This document shows, in pieces, positions 1 through 36,851 of a DNA stretch of 64,000 nt (position 1 is the stretch's first letter; each line of letters starts with the position of its first letter). The DNA comes from Argopecten irradians (lineage: Eukaryota; Mollusca; Bivalvia; Pectinida; Pectinidae). The notes below the pieces were generated by a model that saw only the letters and a program-made list of their open reading frames with translations, searched no databases and was not told the origin of the DNA. A program made the position numbers and the translations under genes. The DNA is taken from assembly GCF_041381155.1 (NCBI RefSeq), contig NC_091135.1:55441997-55505996 (forward strand). Direction: 5' to 3'.

Positions 1-3000
1 TCCCCATTATATGTATAGGGTGGTCATCTCCATCCTTGGTAGGAGAAGAAGGTGGTGGTGATCCCTATGAATTGTAAAGAGGTGGTCATCTCCATCATTG
101 GTAGGAGGGGAAGGTGGTGTTGATCCCCATAAATTGTATAGAGGTGGTCATCTCAAACAGTGGTAGGAGGTGAAGGTGGCAGAGATCCCCATTAATTGTA
201 TAGGGTGGTCATCTCCATCATTGGTAGGAGGGGAAGGTGGTGTTGATCCCCATTAATTGTATAGGGTGGTAATCTCAAACAGTGGTAGGAGGTGAAGGTG
301 GCAGTGATCCCCATTAATTGTATAGGGTGGTCATCTCCATCATTGGTGGGAGGGGAAGGTGGTGGTGATCCCCATTAATTGTATAGAGGCGGTCATCTCC
401 ATCATTGGTAGGAGGGGAAGGTGGTGGTGATCCCCATTAATTGTATAGAGGCGGTCATAATTGTATAGAGGCGGTCATCTCCATCATTGGTAGGAGGGGA
501 AGGTGGTGGTGATCCCCATTAATTGTATAGAGGTGGTCATCTCCATCATTGGTAGAGGGTGAAGGTGGTGTTGATCTCTATCAATTGTATAGTGTAGTCA
601 TCTCCATCATTGGTAGGTGGGGAAGGTGGTGGTCATCCCTATTAATTGTATAGAGGCGGTCATCTCCATTGGTAGGAGAAGAAGGTGGTGTTGATCCCTA
701 TTAATTGTATAAAGGTGGTCATCTCCATCATTGGTAGTGGGGGAAGGTGGTGGTCATCCCTATTAATTGTATAGAGGTGGTCATCTCCATCATTGGTAGG
801 AGGGGAAGGTGGTGGTGATCTCCATTAATTGTATAGGGTGGTCATCTCCATCATTGGTAGGAGGGGAAGGTGTTGTTGATCCCTATGAATTCTAAAGGGT
901 GGTCATCTCCATAATTGGTAGGTGGGGAAGGTGGTGGTGATCCCCATTAATTGTATAGAGGTGGTCATTTCCATTCTTGGTAGGAGGGGAAGGTGGTGGT
1001 CATCCCTATTAATTGTATAGAGGTGGTCATCTCCATCATTGGTAGGAGGGGAAGGTGGTAGTGATCCCCATTAATTGTATAGAGGTGGTCATCCCCATCA
1101 ATGGTCGGAGGGGAAGGTGGTGGTGATCCCATTTAATTGTATAGAGGTGGTCATCTCCATCATTGGTAGGAGGGGAAGGTGGTAGTGATCCCCATTAATT
1201 GTATAGGGTGGTCATCTCCATCATTGGTAGGAGGGGAAGGTGGTGTTGATCCCCATTAATTGTATAGAGGTGGTCATCTCCATCATTGGTAGGAGGGGAA
1301 GGTGGTAGTGATCCCCATTAATTGTATAGGGTGGTCATCTCCATCATTGGTAGGAGGGGAAGGTGGTGTTGATCCCTATCAATGGTATAGTATAGTCATC
1401 TCCATCATTGGTAGGAAAGGAAGGTGGTGGTGATCCCTATGAATTGTATAGGGTGGTAATCTCCATCATTGGTAGTAGGGGAAGGTGGTGATGCTCCCTA
1501 TTAATTGTATAGGGTGGTCATCTCAAACAGTGGTAGGAGGGAAAGGTTGCAGTGATCCCCATTAATTGTACAGGGTGGTCATCTCCATCATGGGTAGGAG
1601 GGGAAGGTGGTGATGATCCCCATGAATAGTATAGGGTGGTCATCTCCATCATTGGTAGGAGGGGAAGGTGGTGTTGATCCCAATTAATTGTATAGAGTGG
1701 TCATCTGCATCATTGGTAGGAGAGGAAGGTGGTGATGATCCCTATTAATTGTATAGGGTGGTCATCTCAAACAGTGGTAGGAGGGGAAAGTGGCAGTGAT
1801 CCCCATTAATTGTATAGGGTGGTCATTTCAAACAGTGGTAGGAGGGGAAGGTGGCAGTGATCCCCATTAATTGTATAGGGCGGTCATCTCCATTCTTTGT
1901 TGGAGGGGAAGGTGGTGGTGATCCCCATAAATTGTATAGAGGTGGTCATCTCCATCATTGGTAGGAGAAGAAGGTGGTGTTGATCTCTATGAATTGTATA
2001 GAGGCGGTCATCTCCATTCTTGGTGGGAGGGGAAGGTGGTGGTGATCCCCATTAATTGTATAGAGGCGGTCATCTCCATCATTGGTGGGAGGGGAAGGTG
2101 GTGGTGATCCCTATGAATTGTATAGAGGTGGTCATCTCCATCATTGGTAGGAGGGGAAGGTGGTGTTGATCCCCATTAATTGTATAGAGGCAGTCATCTC
2201 CATTCTTGGTAGGAGGGGAAGGTGGTGTTGATCCCCAATAATTGTATATGGTGGTCATCTCCATCATTGGTAGGAGAGGAAGGTTGTGGTGATCAACATT
2301 AATTGTATAGGGTGGTCATCTCAAACAGTGGTAGGAGGGGAAGGTGGCAGTGATCCCCATTAATTGTATAGGGTGGTCATCTCATCATTGGTAGGAGGGG
2401 AAGGTGGGTGATCCCCATTAATTGTATAGGGTGGTCATCTCCATCATTGGAGGAGTAAAAGGTGGTGTTGATCCATATAAATTGTATAGAGGTGGTCATC
2501 TCCATTCTTGGTTGGAGGGGAAGGTGGTGGTGATCCCCATTAATTGTATAGTTGGTCATCTCCATCATTGGCAGGAGTAAAAGGTGGTGTTGATCCATAT
2601 AAATTGTATAGAGGTGGTCATCTCCATTCTTGGTTGGAGGGGAAGGTGGTGGTGATCCCTATTTATTGTATAGAGGCGGTCATCTCCATCATGGGTAGGA
2701 GGGGAAGTTGGTGGTGATCCCCATTATATGTATAGGGTGGCCATCTCCATCCTTGGTGGAGAGAAGGTGGTGATGATCCCTTTGAATTGTATAGAGGCGG
2801 TCATCTCCATTCTTGGTAGGAGGGGAAGGTGGTGTTGATCCCCATTAATTGTATAGGGTGGTCATCTCAAATAGTGGTAGGAGGGGAAGGTGGTGTTGAT
2901 CCCCATTAATTGTATAGGGTGGTCATCTCCATCATTGGTAGGAGGGGAAGGTGGTGGTGATCCCCATTAATTGTATAGAGGCGGTCATCTCCATCATTGG

Positions 3001-6000
3001 TAGGAGGGGAAGGTGGTGGTTGATCCCCATTATATATATAGGGTGGCCATCTCCATGATTGGTAGGAGAAGAAGGTGGTGTTGATCCCATATGAATTATA
3101 TAGAGGTGGTCATCTCCATTCTTGGTTGGAGGGGAAGGTGGTGGTGATCCCCATTAATTGTATAGAGGCGGTCATCTCCATCATTGGTAGGAGGGGAAGG
3201 TGGTGTTGATCCCCATTAATTGTATAGAGGTGGTCATCTCCATCATTGGTAGGAGGGGAAGGTGGTGTTGATCCCCATTAATTGTATAGGGTGGTCATCT
3301 CCATCATTGGTAGGAGTAGAAGGTGGTGTTGATCCATATAAATTGTATAGAGGTGGTCATCTCCATTCTTGGTTGGAGGGGAAGGTGGTGGTGATCCCCA
3401 TTAATTGTATAGAGGCGGTCATCTCCATCATTGGTGGGAGAAGAGGGTGGTGTTGATCCCCATTAATTGTATAGAGGCGGTCATCTCCATTCTTGGTAGG
3501 AGGGGAAGGTGGTGTTGATCCCCATTAATTGTATAGGGTGGTCATCTCCATCATTGGTAGGAGGGGAAGGTGGTGGTGATCCCCATTAATTGTATAGGGT
3601 GGTCATCTCCATCATTGGTAGGAGGGGAAGGTGGTGTTGATCCCTATTAATTGTATAGAGGTGGTCATCTCCATCATTGGTAGGAGGGGAAGGTGGTGTT
3701 GATCCCCATTAATTGTATAGAGGTGGTCATCTCCATCATTGGTAGGAGGGGAAGGTGGTGGTGATCCCCATTAATTGTATAGAGGTGGTCATCTCCATCA
3801 TTGGTAGGAGGGGAAGGTGGTGTTGATCCCTATTAATTGTATAGGGTGGTCATCTCCATCATTGGTAGGAGGGGAAGGTGGTGGTGATCCCCATTAATTG
3901 TATAGGGTGGTCATCTCCATCATTGGTAGGAGGGGAAGGTGGTGGTGATCCCCATTAATTGTATAGAGGTGGTCATCTCCATCATTGGTAGGAGGGGAAG
4001 GTGGTGGTGATCCCCATTAATTGTATAGAGGTGGTCATCTCCATCATTGGTAGGAGGGGAAGGTGGTGTTGATCCCCATTAATTGTATAGAGGTGGTCAT
4101 CTCCATCATTGGTAGGAGGGGAAGGTGGTGGTGATCCCCATTAATTGTATAGGGCGGTCATCTCCATCATTGGTAGGAGGGGAAGGTGGTGTGATCCCCA
4201 TTAATTGTATAGGGTGGTCATCTCCATTCTTGGTAGGAGGGGAAGGTGGTGTGATCCCTATGAATTGTATAGAGGTGGTCATCTCCATTCATTGGTAGGA
4301 GGGGAAGGTGGTGTTGATCCCCATTAATTGTATAGAGGTGGTCATCTCCATCATTGGTAGGAGGGGAAGGTGGTAGTGATCCCCATTAATTGTATAGAGG
4401 TGGTCATCTCCATCATTGGTAGGAGGGGAAGGTGGTGTTGATCCCAATTAATTGTATAGAGGCGGTCATCTCCATCATTGGTAGGAGGGAGGTGGTGTTG
4501 ATCCCCATTAATTGTATAGGGTGGTCATCTCCATCATTGGTAGGAGGGGAAGGTGGTGTTGATCCCCTATTAATTGTATAGAGGCGGTCATCTCCATTCT
4601 TGGTAGGAGGGGAAGGTGGTGGGATCCCCATTAATTGTATAGAGGTGGTCATCTCCATCTTGGTAGGAGGGGAAGGTGTGTGGTGATCCCCATTAATTGT
4701 ATAGGGGTGGTCATCTCCATCATTGGTAGGAGGGGAAAGGTGGTGGTGATCCCATAATTGTATAGAGGCGGTCATCTCCATCATTGGTAGGAGGGGAAGG
4801 TGGTGTTGATCCCCATATTAATTGTATAGAGGTGGTCATCTCCATCAGTGGTAGGAGGTGAAGGTGGTGAGTGATCCCCATTAATTGTATAGGGTGGTCA
4901 TCTCCATCATTGGTAGGAGGAAGGTGGTGGTGATCCCCATTAATTGTATAGAGGCGGTCATCTCCATCATTGGTAGGAGGGGAAGGTGGTGTGTTGATCC
5001 CCATTAATTGTATAGGGTGGTCATCTCATCATTGGTAGGAGAAGAAGGTGGTGTTGATCCCCATTAATTGTATAGAGGTGGTCATCTCCATCTTGGTGGA
5101 GGGGAAGGTGGTGGTGATCCCCATTAATTGTATAGAGGCGGTCATCTCCATCATTGGTAGGAGGGGAAGGTGGTGTTGATCCCCATTAATTGTATAGAGG
5201 TGGTCATCTCCATCATTGGTAGGAGGGGAAGGTGGTGTTGATCCCCATTAATTGTATAGAGGCGGTCATCTCCATCATTGGTAGGAGGGGAAGGTGGTGG
5301 TGATCCCCATTAATTGTATAGAGGTGGTCATCTCCATCATTGGTAGGAGGGGAAGGTGGTGGTGATCCCCATTAATTGTATAGAGGCGGTCATCTCCATC
5401 ATTGGTGGGAGGGGAAGGTGGTGTTGATCCCCATAAATTGTATAGAGGCGGTCATCTCCATCATTGGTAGGAGGGGAAGGTGGTGTTGATCCCCATTAAT
5501 TGTATAGGGTGGTCATCTCAAACAGTGGTAGAAGGGGAAGGTGGCAGTGATCCATTAATTGTATAGGGCGGTCATCTCCATTCTTTGGTTGGAGGGGAAG
5601 GTGGTGGTGATCCCCATTAATTGTATAGAGGCGGTCATCTCCATCATTGGGAGAAGGGGGTGTGGTGTTGATCCCCATATTAATTGTATAGAGGCGGTCA
5701 TCTCCATTCTTGGTGGAGGGGAAGGTGGTGTGATCCCCATTAATTGTATAGAGGCGGTCATCTCCATCATTGGTGGGAGGGGAAGGTGGTGTTGATCCCC
5801 TATGAATTGTATAGGGTGGTCATCTCCATCGTTGGTAGGAGGGGAAGGTGGTGGTGATCCTCATTATTTGTATAGGGTGGTCATCTCCATCATTGGTAGG
5901 AGGGGAAGGTGGTGTTGATCCATATTAATTGTATAGAGGCGGTCATCTCCATCTTGGTGGAGGGGAAGGTGGTGTGATCCCCATTAATTGTATAGAGGCG

Positions 6001-8045
6001 GTCATCTCCATCATTGGTGGGAGGGGAAGGTGGTGTTGATCCCTATGAATTGTATAGAGGTGGTCATCTCCATTTTGGTAGGAGGGGAAGGTGGTGGTGA
6101 TCCCCTTTAATTTGTATAGAGGCGGTCATCTCCATCATTGGTAGGAGGGGAAGGTGGTGTGTGATCCCAATTAATTGTATAGAGGGGTCATCTCCATCAT
6201 GGTAGGAGGGGAAGGTGGTGGTGATCCATTGTATAGAGGTGGTCATCTCCATCATTGGTAGGAGGGGAAGGTGGTGGTGATCCCCATTAATTGTATAGAA
6301 GGGTGGTCATCTCCATCATTGGTAGGAGGGGAAGGTGGTGGTGATCCCCATTAATTGTATAGAGGTGGTCATCTCCATCATTGGTAGGAGGGGAAGGTGG
6401 TGGTGATCCCCATAATTGTATAGAGGTGGTCATCTCCATCATTGGTAGGAGGGGAAGGTGGTGTGATCCCCATAATTGTATAGAGGTGGTCATCTCCATC
6501 ATTGTGGTAGGAGGGGAAGGTGGTGGTGATCCCCATTAATTGTATAGGGTGGTCATCTCCATCCTTAGTAGGAGAAGAAGGTGGTGGTGATCCCTATGAA
6601 TTGTATAGAGGTGGTAATCTCCATCATTGGTAGGAGGGGAAAGTGGTGTTGATCCCCATAAATTGTATAGAGGCGGTTATCTCCATCATGGGTAGGAGGG
6701 GAAGGTGGTGTTGATCCCCATTAATTGTATAAGGGTGGTAATCTCAAACAGTGGTAGGAGGTGAAGGTGGCAGTGATCCCCATTGACAGTATAGGGTGGC
6801 CATCTCCATCCTTAGTAGGAGAAGAAGGTGGTGGTGATCCCTATGAATTGTATAGAGGTGGTAATCTCCATCATTGGTAGGAGGGGAAAGTGGTGTTGAT
6901 CCCCATAAATTGTATAGAGGCGGTTATCTCCATCATGGGTAGGAGGGGAAGGTGGTGTTGATCCCCATTAATTGTATAGGGTGGTCATCTCAAACAGTGG
7001 TAGGAGGTGAAGGTGGCAGTGATCCCTATTAATAGTATAGGGTGGTCATCTCCATCATTGGTGGGAGGGGAAGGTGGTGGTGATCCCAATTAATTGTATA
7101 GAGGCGGTCATCTCCATCATTGGTAGGAGGGGAAGGTGGTGGTGATCCCTATGAATTGTATAGAGGTGGTAATCTCCATCATTGGTAGGAGGGGAAAAAA
7201 GTGGTGTTGATCCCCATAAATTGTATAGAGGCGGTCATCTCCATCATGGGTAGGAGGGGAAGGTGGTGTTGATCCCCATTAATTGTATAGGGTGGTCATC
7301 TCAAACAGTGGTAGGAGGTGAAGGTGGCAGTGATCCCTAGTAATAGTATAGGGTGGTCATCTCTATTATTGGTAGGAGGGGAAGGTGGTGTTGATCCCCA
7401 TTAATTGTATAGAGGCGGTCATCTCCATCATTGGTAGGAGGGGAAGGTGATGCTGATCCCCATGATATTGTTTAGGGTGGCCATCTCTATGATTGGTGGG
7501 AGAAGAAGGTGGTGTTGATCCCCATTAATTGTAAAGGGTGGTCATCTCTATCATTGTTGGGAAGGGAAGGTGGTGATGATCCCCATTAATTGTATATAGC
7601 GGTCATCCCCATTCTTGGTAGGAGGGGAAGGTGGTGTTGATCCCCATTAATTTTATAGAGGCGCTCATCTCTATCATTGATGGGAGAGGAAGGTGGTGGT
7701 GATCCCTATGAATTGTATAGAGGCGGTCATCTCCATTCTTGGTAGGAGGGGAAGGTGGTGTTGATCCCCATTAATTGTATAGAGGCGGTCATCTCCATTC
7801 TTGGTAGGAGGGGAAGGTGGTGTTGATCCCCATTAATTGTATAGGGTGGTCATCTCAAACAGTGGTAGGAGGGGAAGGTGGCAGTGATCCCCATTAATTG
7901 TATAGGGTGGTCATCTCCATCATTGGTAGGAGGGGAAGGTGGTGGTGATCCCCATTAATTGTATAGAGGCGGTCATCTCCATCCTTGATAGGAGGTGAAG
8001 GTGGTGGTGATCCCCATTAATTGTATAGAGGTGGTCATCTCCATC
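1..8045. repeat. Minisatellite array 1, about 62 bp unit, about 130 copies
   Basis: Head-to-tail units contain the recurring blocks ATTAATTGTATAGAGG, GGTCATCTCCATCATTGG and TAGGAGGGGAAGGTGGTG. The spacing is 61-62 bp, for example between the GTGGTCAT blocks at 3661 and 3723. The array runs off the left edge, so its full length is unknown. Recurrent variants such as CTCAAACAGTGG in place of CTCCATCATTGG recur at intervals, which points to block duplication. Between about 4100 and 6500 many units carry one- or two-base indels. Short open frames on both strands here are incidental. No gene is seen. Confidence 0.97.
6541..7345. repeat. Higher-order repeat inside array 1 (about 247 bp block, 3 copies)
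   Basis: A four-unit block is repeated with the same ordered variants: ATCCTTAGTAGGAGAAG, then CTATGAATTG, then GGTAATCTCC, then CCATAAATTG, then CATGGGTAGG, then CTCAAACAGTGG. The first variant falls at 6561 and 6808, which is 247 bp apart. A third, partly diverged block starts near 7140. This indicates amplification of multi-unit blocks, not single units only. Confidence 0.8.
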
Positions 8046-8100
8046 TGATAGCATAAATGATAATTGGTGTTTATCACGTATATATATGTCTAATGAACAC

Positions 8101-9000
8101 AAACAAGAGGCCCAGAGGGCCTGTGTCACTCACCCGTTTTTTTTTCTTTTTCTTTAATTTAGTTATTAGGGATTAAAAAATTACAAAGACAAATTGACCC
8201 CTCGATTTGTTTAATTTTGAATCCTAACCATATAATAATGCTATAAATACCATACGAATATGCTATCCAATACATAGTGTCAGAGAGGAAGCAATTTATA
8301 TGAAAATAGTAGCTTAATCAACCGTTTTGGCCCCGTGCCTAAGGCCCCACGAGGTCAGCCCTATCATTTTTACAATTTTGAATCTCCATCCTATAAGGAT
8401 GCTACCATTGCACTATGAGTACTATCCCATGCTTAGTTGCAGAGGAGTTGTTAATATGGTAACAGCCAAATTGATCCCTTTTGACCCCACTCCTCTGCCC
8501 CCGGGGGGGGTCAGCCCGATCATTTGTACAATTATAAATCCCCATCCTATAAGGATGCTACCATTGCATTATGGTTGCTATCCCATGCATAGTCGCAGTG
8601 GGGAAGAAGTTTTTTATATGGAAATTGACCATGCCCCTCAGGCCCCCGGAGGGATCAGCCCCATCATTTATACAATTATGAATCCCCACCCTATAAGGAT
8701 GCTGCCATTGCATTATGGGTGCTATCCCATGCTTAGTTTCAGAGAAGAAGTCATTTATATATGGAAATAGCCAAATTGACCCCCTTTGGCCCCGCCTCTC
8801 AGGCTCTTGGGGGAGGTGGGGGGGTCAGCCCCATCAATTGTACAATTTTCAGTCAGTAACCCATAAGGATGCTACCAGTCAAATTTTGTTGAATTTCGAC
8901 CAGCGGTTATAAAGAAGAAGTCGATTGTTGACGGACAAGCAGACTACAGACGACGGATGCCAGACGCCACGGTATGGCATAAGCTCACCTTGGTCCTTCA
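8101..9000. mobile_element. Dispersed repeat nested inside family A copy 1
   Basis: About 900 bp absent from the other two family A copies splits this one between AACACAAA and AATTTATTTTGC. It begins near a GAGGCCCAGAGGGCCTG palindrome and ends with CACGGTATGGCATAAGCTCA and CCTTGGTCC. Its centre is a tandem repeat of about 150 bp. From memory such ends are widespread in bivalve DNA, which was not checked here. No target duplication is clear and no long coding frame belongs to it. Confidence 0.7.
8191..8893. repeat. About 150 bp tandem repeat, 5 diverged copies
   Basis: Copies start near 8191, 8315, 8468, 8622 and 8772. Each holds an AATTGACCCC-type start, a GGTCAGCCC(C/T)ATCAT block, CCTATAAGGATGCTACCATT, then GCTATCCCATGC and a GAAG(A/T)AGT(C/T)-type end. 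The first copy is the most decayed. Two open frames across the repeat (8327-8770 and 8715-8912) simply follow the repeat and show no protein-like composition. Confidence 0.85.
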
Positions 9001-9272
9001 ATTTATTTTGCTTTTGGTGCATGTGCAATCAGTACTTCATTGCATATAGGACATATAGTGCCATGAAATTTTTTCAGAATGCAAGTAATTATTTTTAATT
9101 TTTTTATCTTGAAGTAAAATTAGAAGCTCAAACTTTTCAATGGCAGTAACTTTTCAATGGCAGTAATAGTGTTAAGTAAGTAACTTTTTTAACTGACGAA
9201 AAATACTGAATCATTTGCTCTTGTTTTTTATAGAGAAAAAATATTATTTTGTCAGCGATGGAGCATCTTTAA

Positions 9273-10154
9273 GGGAGGGTGGTCATTCCTTGTAATTGAA
9301 CAGGGTAAAGGTGTGTTGATTCCATCTACATTTTTGTTTTTATCAGCTAGGGGAGGGAGAAGGTCATCCTTATCATATGTAGAAAGAAGGGATGATCCCT
9401 CACCAATTATACAGCGGGTAGGGTGGCGTGGGGGTGTCTTTTAAAATGATTAAGCCGAGTATGGATGGATATTCAATGCATACTATGCCCAGGATTCCAA
9501 AAAGTACATTTATGTTTGTCGGCACAAATTATCAGATGAAATTCTGCTGATTTTTCCATTTTGAAATGTGAAAATTCCTCAATCTGTATCAAGTCGACAA
9601 ATGTTTCTGGACTTGTCATGAAAAGTAGGTCTTTGGCAGAAACTACTGGAAAATGTTCATGGATAAGTCTTATGTTCCGCAGCGCACATGTTCTTATAAC
9701 AAGTTATCTCAAAACAAGGAAAAATCCAAAATTAAAACCGAACATTCCTTAAATTGTGTAAAATAGAGATTCTCTCCCTCATTCAAGAGATTTCCCCCCG
9801 GTACTGCCTACACCCGGTGTGTATGGGCCATATGGGGATGGCTGTGTCCCCGCAAATTGTAGATGGGGAGGGTGGGGATTTGCTTAGTGCAGGGAGTGAG
9901 GGAGTCCCAATCGTTTGTAGAGAGGTGCGTATGCCTTTCCCATCCTTTGTTGGAGGGGGCAATCTCTATTTTACATAGAAGTCGAATTGGGATGGATGTG
10001 CCCTGTCAATTATATTGGGGGTGAGGAGGCTGAGGTGTCATCCCATTATTTTGTGTCCTATTATCCTGCCAACGAACATTATTTTAAATAGTCTAGAATT
10101 CTGTCACGAAGTAAAATGATTATCACTCTATTTTATTTTTATTTATTTCTATTG
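9273..10154. repeat. Degenerate remnants resembling the array 1 unit
   Basis: Right of the family A terminus the sequence resumes with GGAGGGTGGTCATTCCTTGT and has scattered weak matches to array 1. Near 9840-9960 these include GTCCCCGCAAATTGTAGA, CCCAATCGTTTGTAGAGAGG and CCTTTGTTGGAGGGGGCA, which resemble CCCCATTAATTGTATAGAGG and CATTGGTAGGAGGGG. I read this as an old, unhomogenised edge of the array, or as independent decayed copies. No gene is seen. Confidence 0.5.
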
Positions 10155-10250
10155 TTAAAGGCCCACTACCTTTTCAGAGTAAAACATAAACGTTTGTTAA
10201 AATCATTACCGGTAATAACATCAGGAAATATTCTAACAGACTTAGATGAG

Positions 10251-10496
10251 ATCACTACGGGGGGTGGAACTGCAACGTCCTGGGTTATGGAAAATGTAGA
10301 AATTCTTGATGGAACCGGCCGTGGATTCAAAAGAATACAGAGGCCTCACTTGTAATCCAGGTAAATATATAAAAGAGCGAGTCCAACACGGTAGTTCCTT
10401 CCAGTAAGCTGATTTTTTAATCAGATAGTTGTTGACATGTTTCGACTCTAGACGACTCGCCTCGAGTTTAAACATGTCAACAACTATCTGATTAAT
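10251..10496. mobile_element. Insertion within family B copy 1, flanked by a 13 bp direct repeat
   Basis: AGACTTAGATGAG occurs at 10238-10250 and again at 10497-10509. The sequence between them is absent from the other family B copy, so it looks like an insertion with a 13 bp target-site duplication. It ends in a long palindrome (10419-10493). No reverse transcriptase, A-tail or tRNA-like promoter is obvious, and the class is not recognised. Confidence 0.7.
10419..10493. repeat. Perfect 24 bp inverted repeat (stem-loop)
   Basis: The arm at 10419-10442 (starting AATCAGATAGTTG) is the exact reverse complement of 10470-10493. A 27 bp spacer, relatively rich in CG dinucleotides, separates them. 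Position and symmetry suggest a terminal hairpin of the 246 bp insertion. Confidence 0.9.
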
Positions 10497-11110
10497 AGAC
10501 TTAGATGAGGTTACAACACCAAACATATATGCAATATTTCCTGCGTAATATATGATAACCTGTGGCATCGGAAGATGAAACGTAATGGGGAGGGGGCAAA
10601 GGTCCTCAATATTAAGTAATGATAATTGTGAATGTCATCATATCATAATGCAACCCTGCTAGATCTGATCCGCTTCTTACGCCCCTGATACCAGTGGAAT
10701 CATTTTCCTGTTTTGCCGTCACGCGCAGTGATAATCAACTACCGCATGAGGATGTGTGCGAGATATCAATTTATCTAATGTTTAATTTGTATAAATGTTG
10801 TATATTTTAAACTGGAAGAGGGAAAGGGTTTACATAGGCACTGTCTGTTACCCAATCCCATTGTGTATAATCATATACAGTAAAATATTTTGAATTGAAA
10901 ATTGAACTACGTAGATCTACTGTACCTCATGGTATTTAGAATGGCGGCGGGAAACATCAAACAGTCCGCGTTATGAAAATAAACGTTTTATTTATTTAAA
11001 TCAAATTGTTCAGAAGGTGATGATAAGTGTAGTATTTACGGAAAGTAAATAGGTAACTTTTGCGACTCTGCAAAATTATCGATTCCCATTTTAAAAACAA
11101 TATAACAGTT

Positions 11111-11828
11111 AGGCCTGTTATATGTAGGTAACGTTAGACTCAGTACAGTGTATGAGTATGTCAGCAGTTTTAAAGAGAAATTGAAAATAACAAATTAAAA
11201 CACAATAGCAAATTCATTTATTTATAATATTACTTTTTTTCGTTCTCTAATCAGTCCTAGCTGCTAGCACGCATTCACATTTTGTGCGTGACCCGCCATT
11301 TGTAAATGGTCTTACTAAATGACAGCAGTGCAAATAATTGACAAATTAATTATAAACCCTTTACCTAAATATTATCAATAAATACGGTGTGATGACTAGA
11401 AAATAACTGTAATGTTTATATCTGTTTACAAAATAGTCTGCTTCTCTTCTTCGAGTCGCTTCTTAGTAATCCACATACTTATGTCGACTACGTAAGCGGT
11501 TTGGTTGGTGATGTCACCGTGTTCTGCGAATCTAATTTGTGGTTGGTTCCCATAATGCCCTTAAACCCCACCCAGCACTGTCAAATTGACGTATGGTTTT
11601 CAGAGATGATATGTCGGCTAAAGAGGAAAATACGACCATTTCAATGTATAATTGTGCCGGCTTGGAGGATATAAGGGATCTAAGTGTTGTCTAGGCACAC
11701 TGCACCCTCATCATAGTGACAAAGGGCGCAGTTGTGACCGAGGACTATTCGCACAGCCGAATCGGCAGGGTATATTCGACGCCTAGTGTTCACCCAAAAC
11801 AGGCAAAATTTCGTCCCTACTTTTCACG
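11111..11828 (+). promoter_or_regulatory. 5' flank and presumed promoter/5' UTR of the Gs-alpha gene
   Basis: This is unique sequence between the last transposon remnant and the Gs start codon. No strong TATA box at a convincing distance is seen; GATATAAGG near 11668 is a weak candidate. The start codon context is good: A at -3 and G at +4. The transcription start cannot be placed from sequence, and an upstream non-coding exon cannot be excluded. Confidence 0.45.

Positions 11829-36851
<25,023 letters not shown>

Larger units (their letters stand above)
8046..9272 (+). mobile_element. TTAA/TIR miniature element, family A, copy 1 (left end lost, interrupted)
   Basis: The outer parts match the copies at 18159-18479 and 35776-36138. 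On the left are GCATAAATGATAATTGG and ATATATATGTCTAATGAACA. On the right are ATTTATTTTGC, TTTTGGTGCATG, AAGTAAAATTAGAAG and the terminus TGGAGCATCTTTAA ending at 9272. The left TIR (TTAAAGATGCTCCA in the other copies) is missing, and array 1 runs directly into the element. The middle (about 8101-9000) is a second inserted element. No transposase is visible, so the copy is non-autonomous. Confidence 0.85.
10155..11110 (-). mobile_element. TTAA/TIR miniature element, family B, copy 1 (interrupted, right end eroded)
   Basis: It starts TTAAAGGCCCACTACCTTTT at 10155. Read along the + strand it matches the reverse complement of the intact copy at 46495-46897. Shared blocks include GATGAGGTTACAACACCAAA, TGTTTTGCCGTC, GCAGTGATAATCAACTACCG, GGCGGCGGGAAACAT, AGAAGGTGATGATAAGTGT and ACTTTTGCGACTCT. 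It contains a 246 bp insertion and further unmatched sequence at about 10560-10690 and 10760-10930. The right terminus is not recognisable, so the end coordinate is approximate. Confidence 0.8.

Noticed and set aside
1..8045. CRISPR-like array of direct repeats
   Set aside because: There are no unique spacers between repeats, units are contiguous, and the window is eukaryotic with spliced genes.
10242..10568. 108-codon minus-strand frame as a gene
   Set aside because: It spans an insertion inside a miniature transposon and the hairpin, so it is assembled from unrelated repeat pieces.
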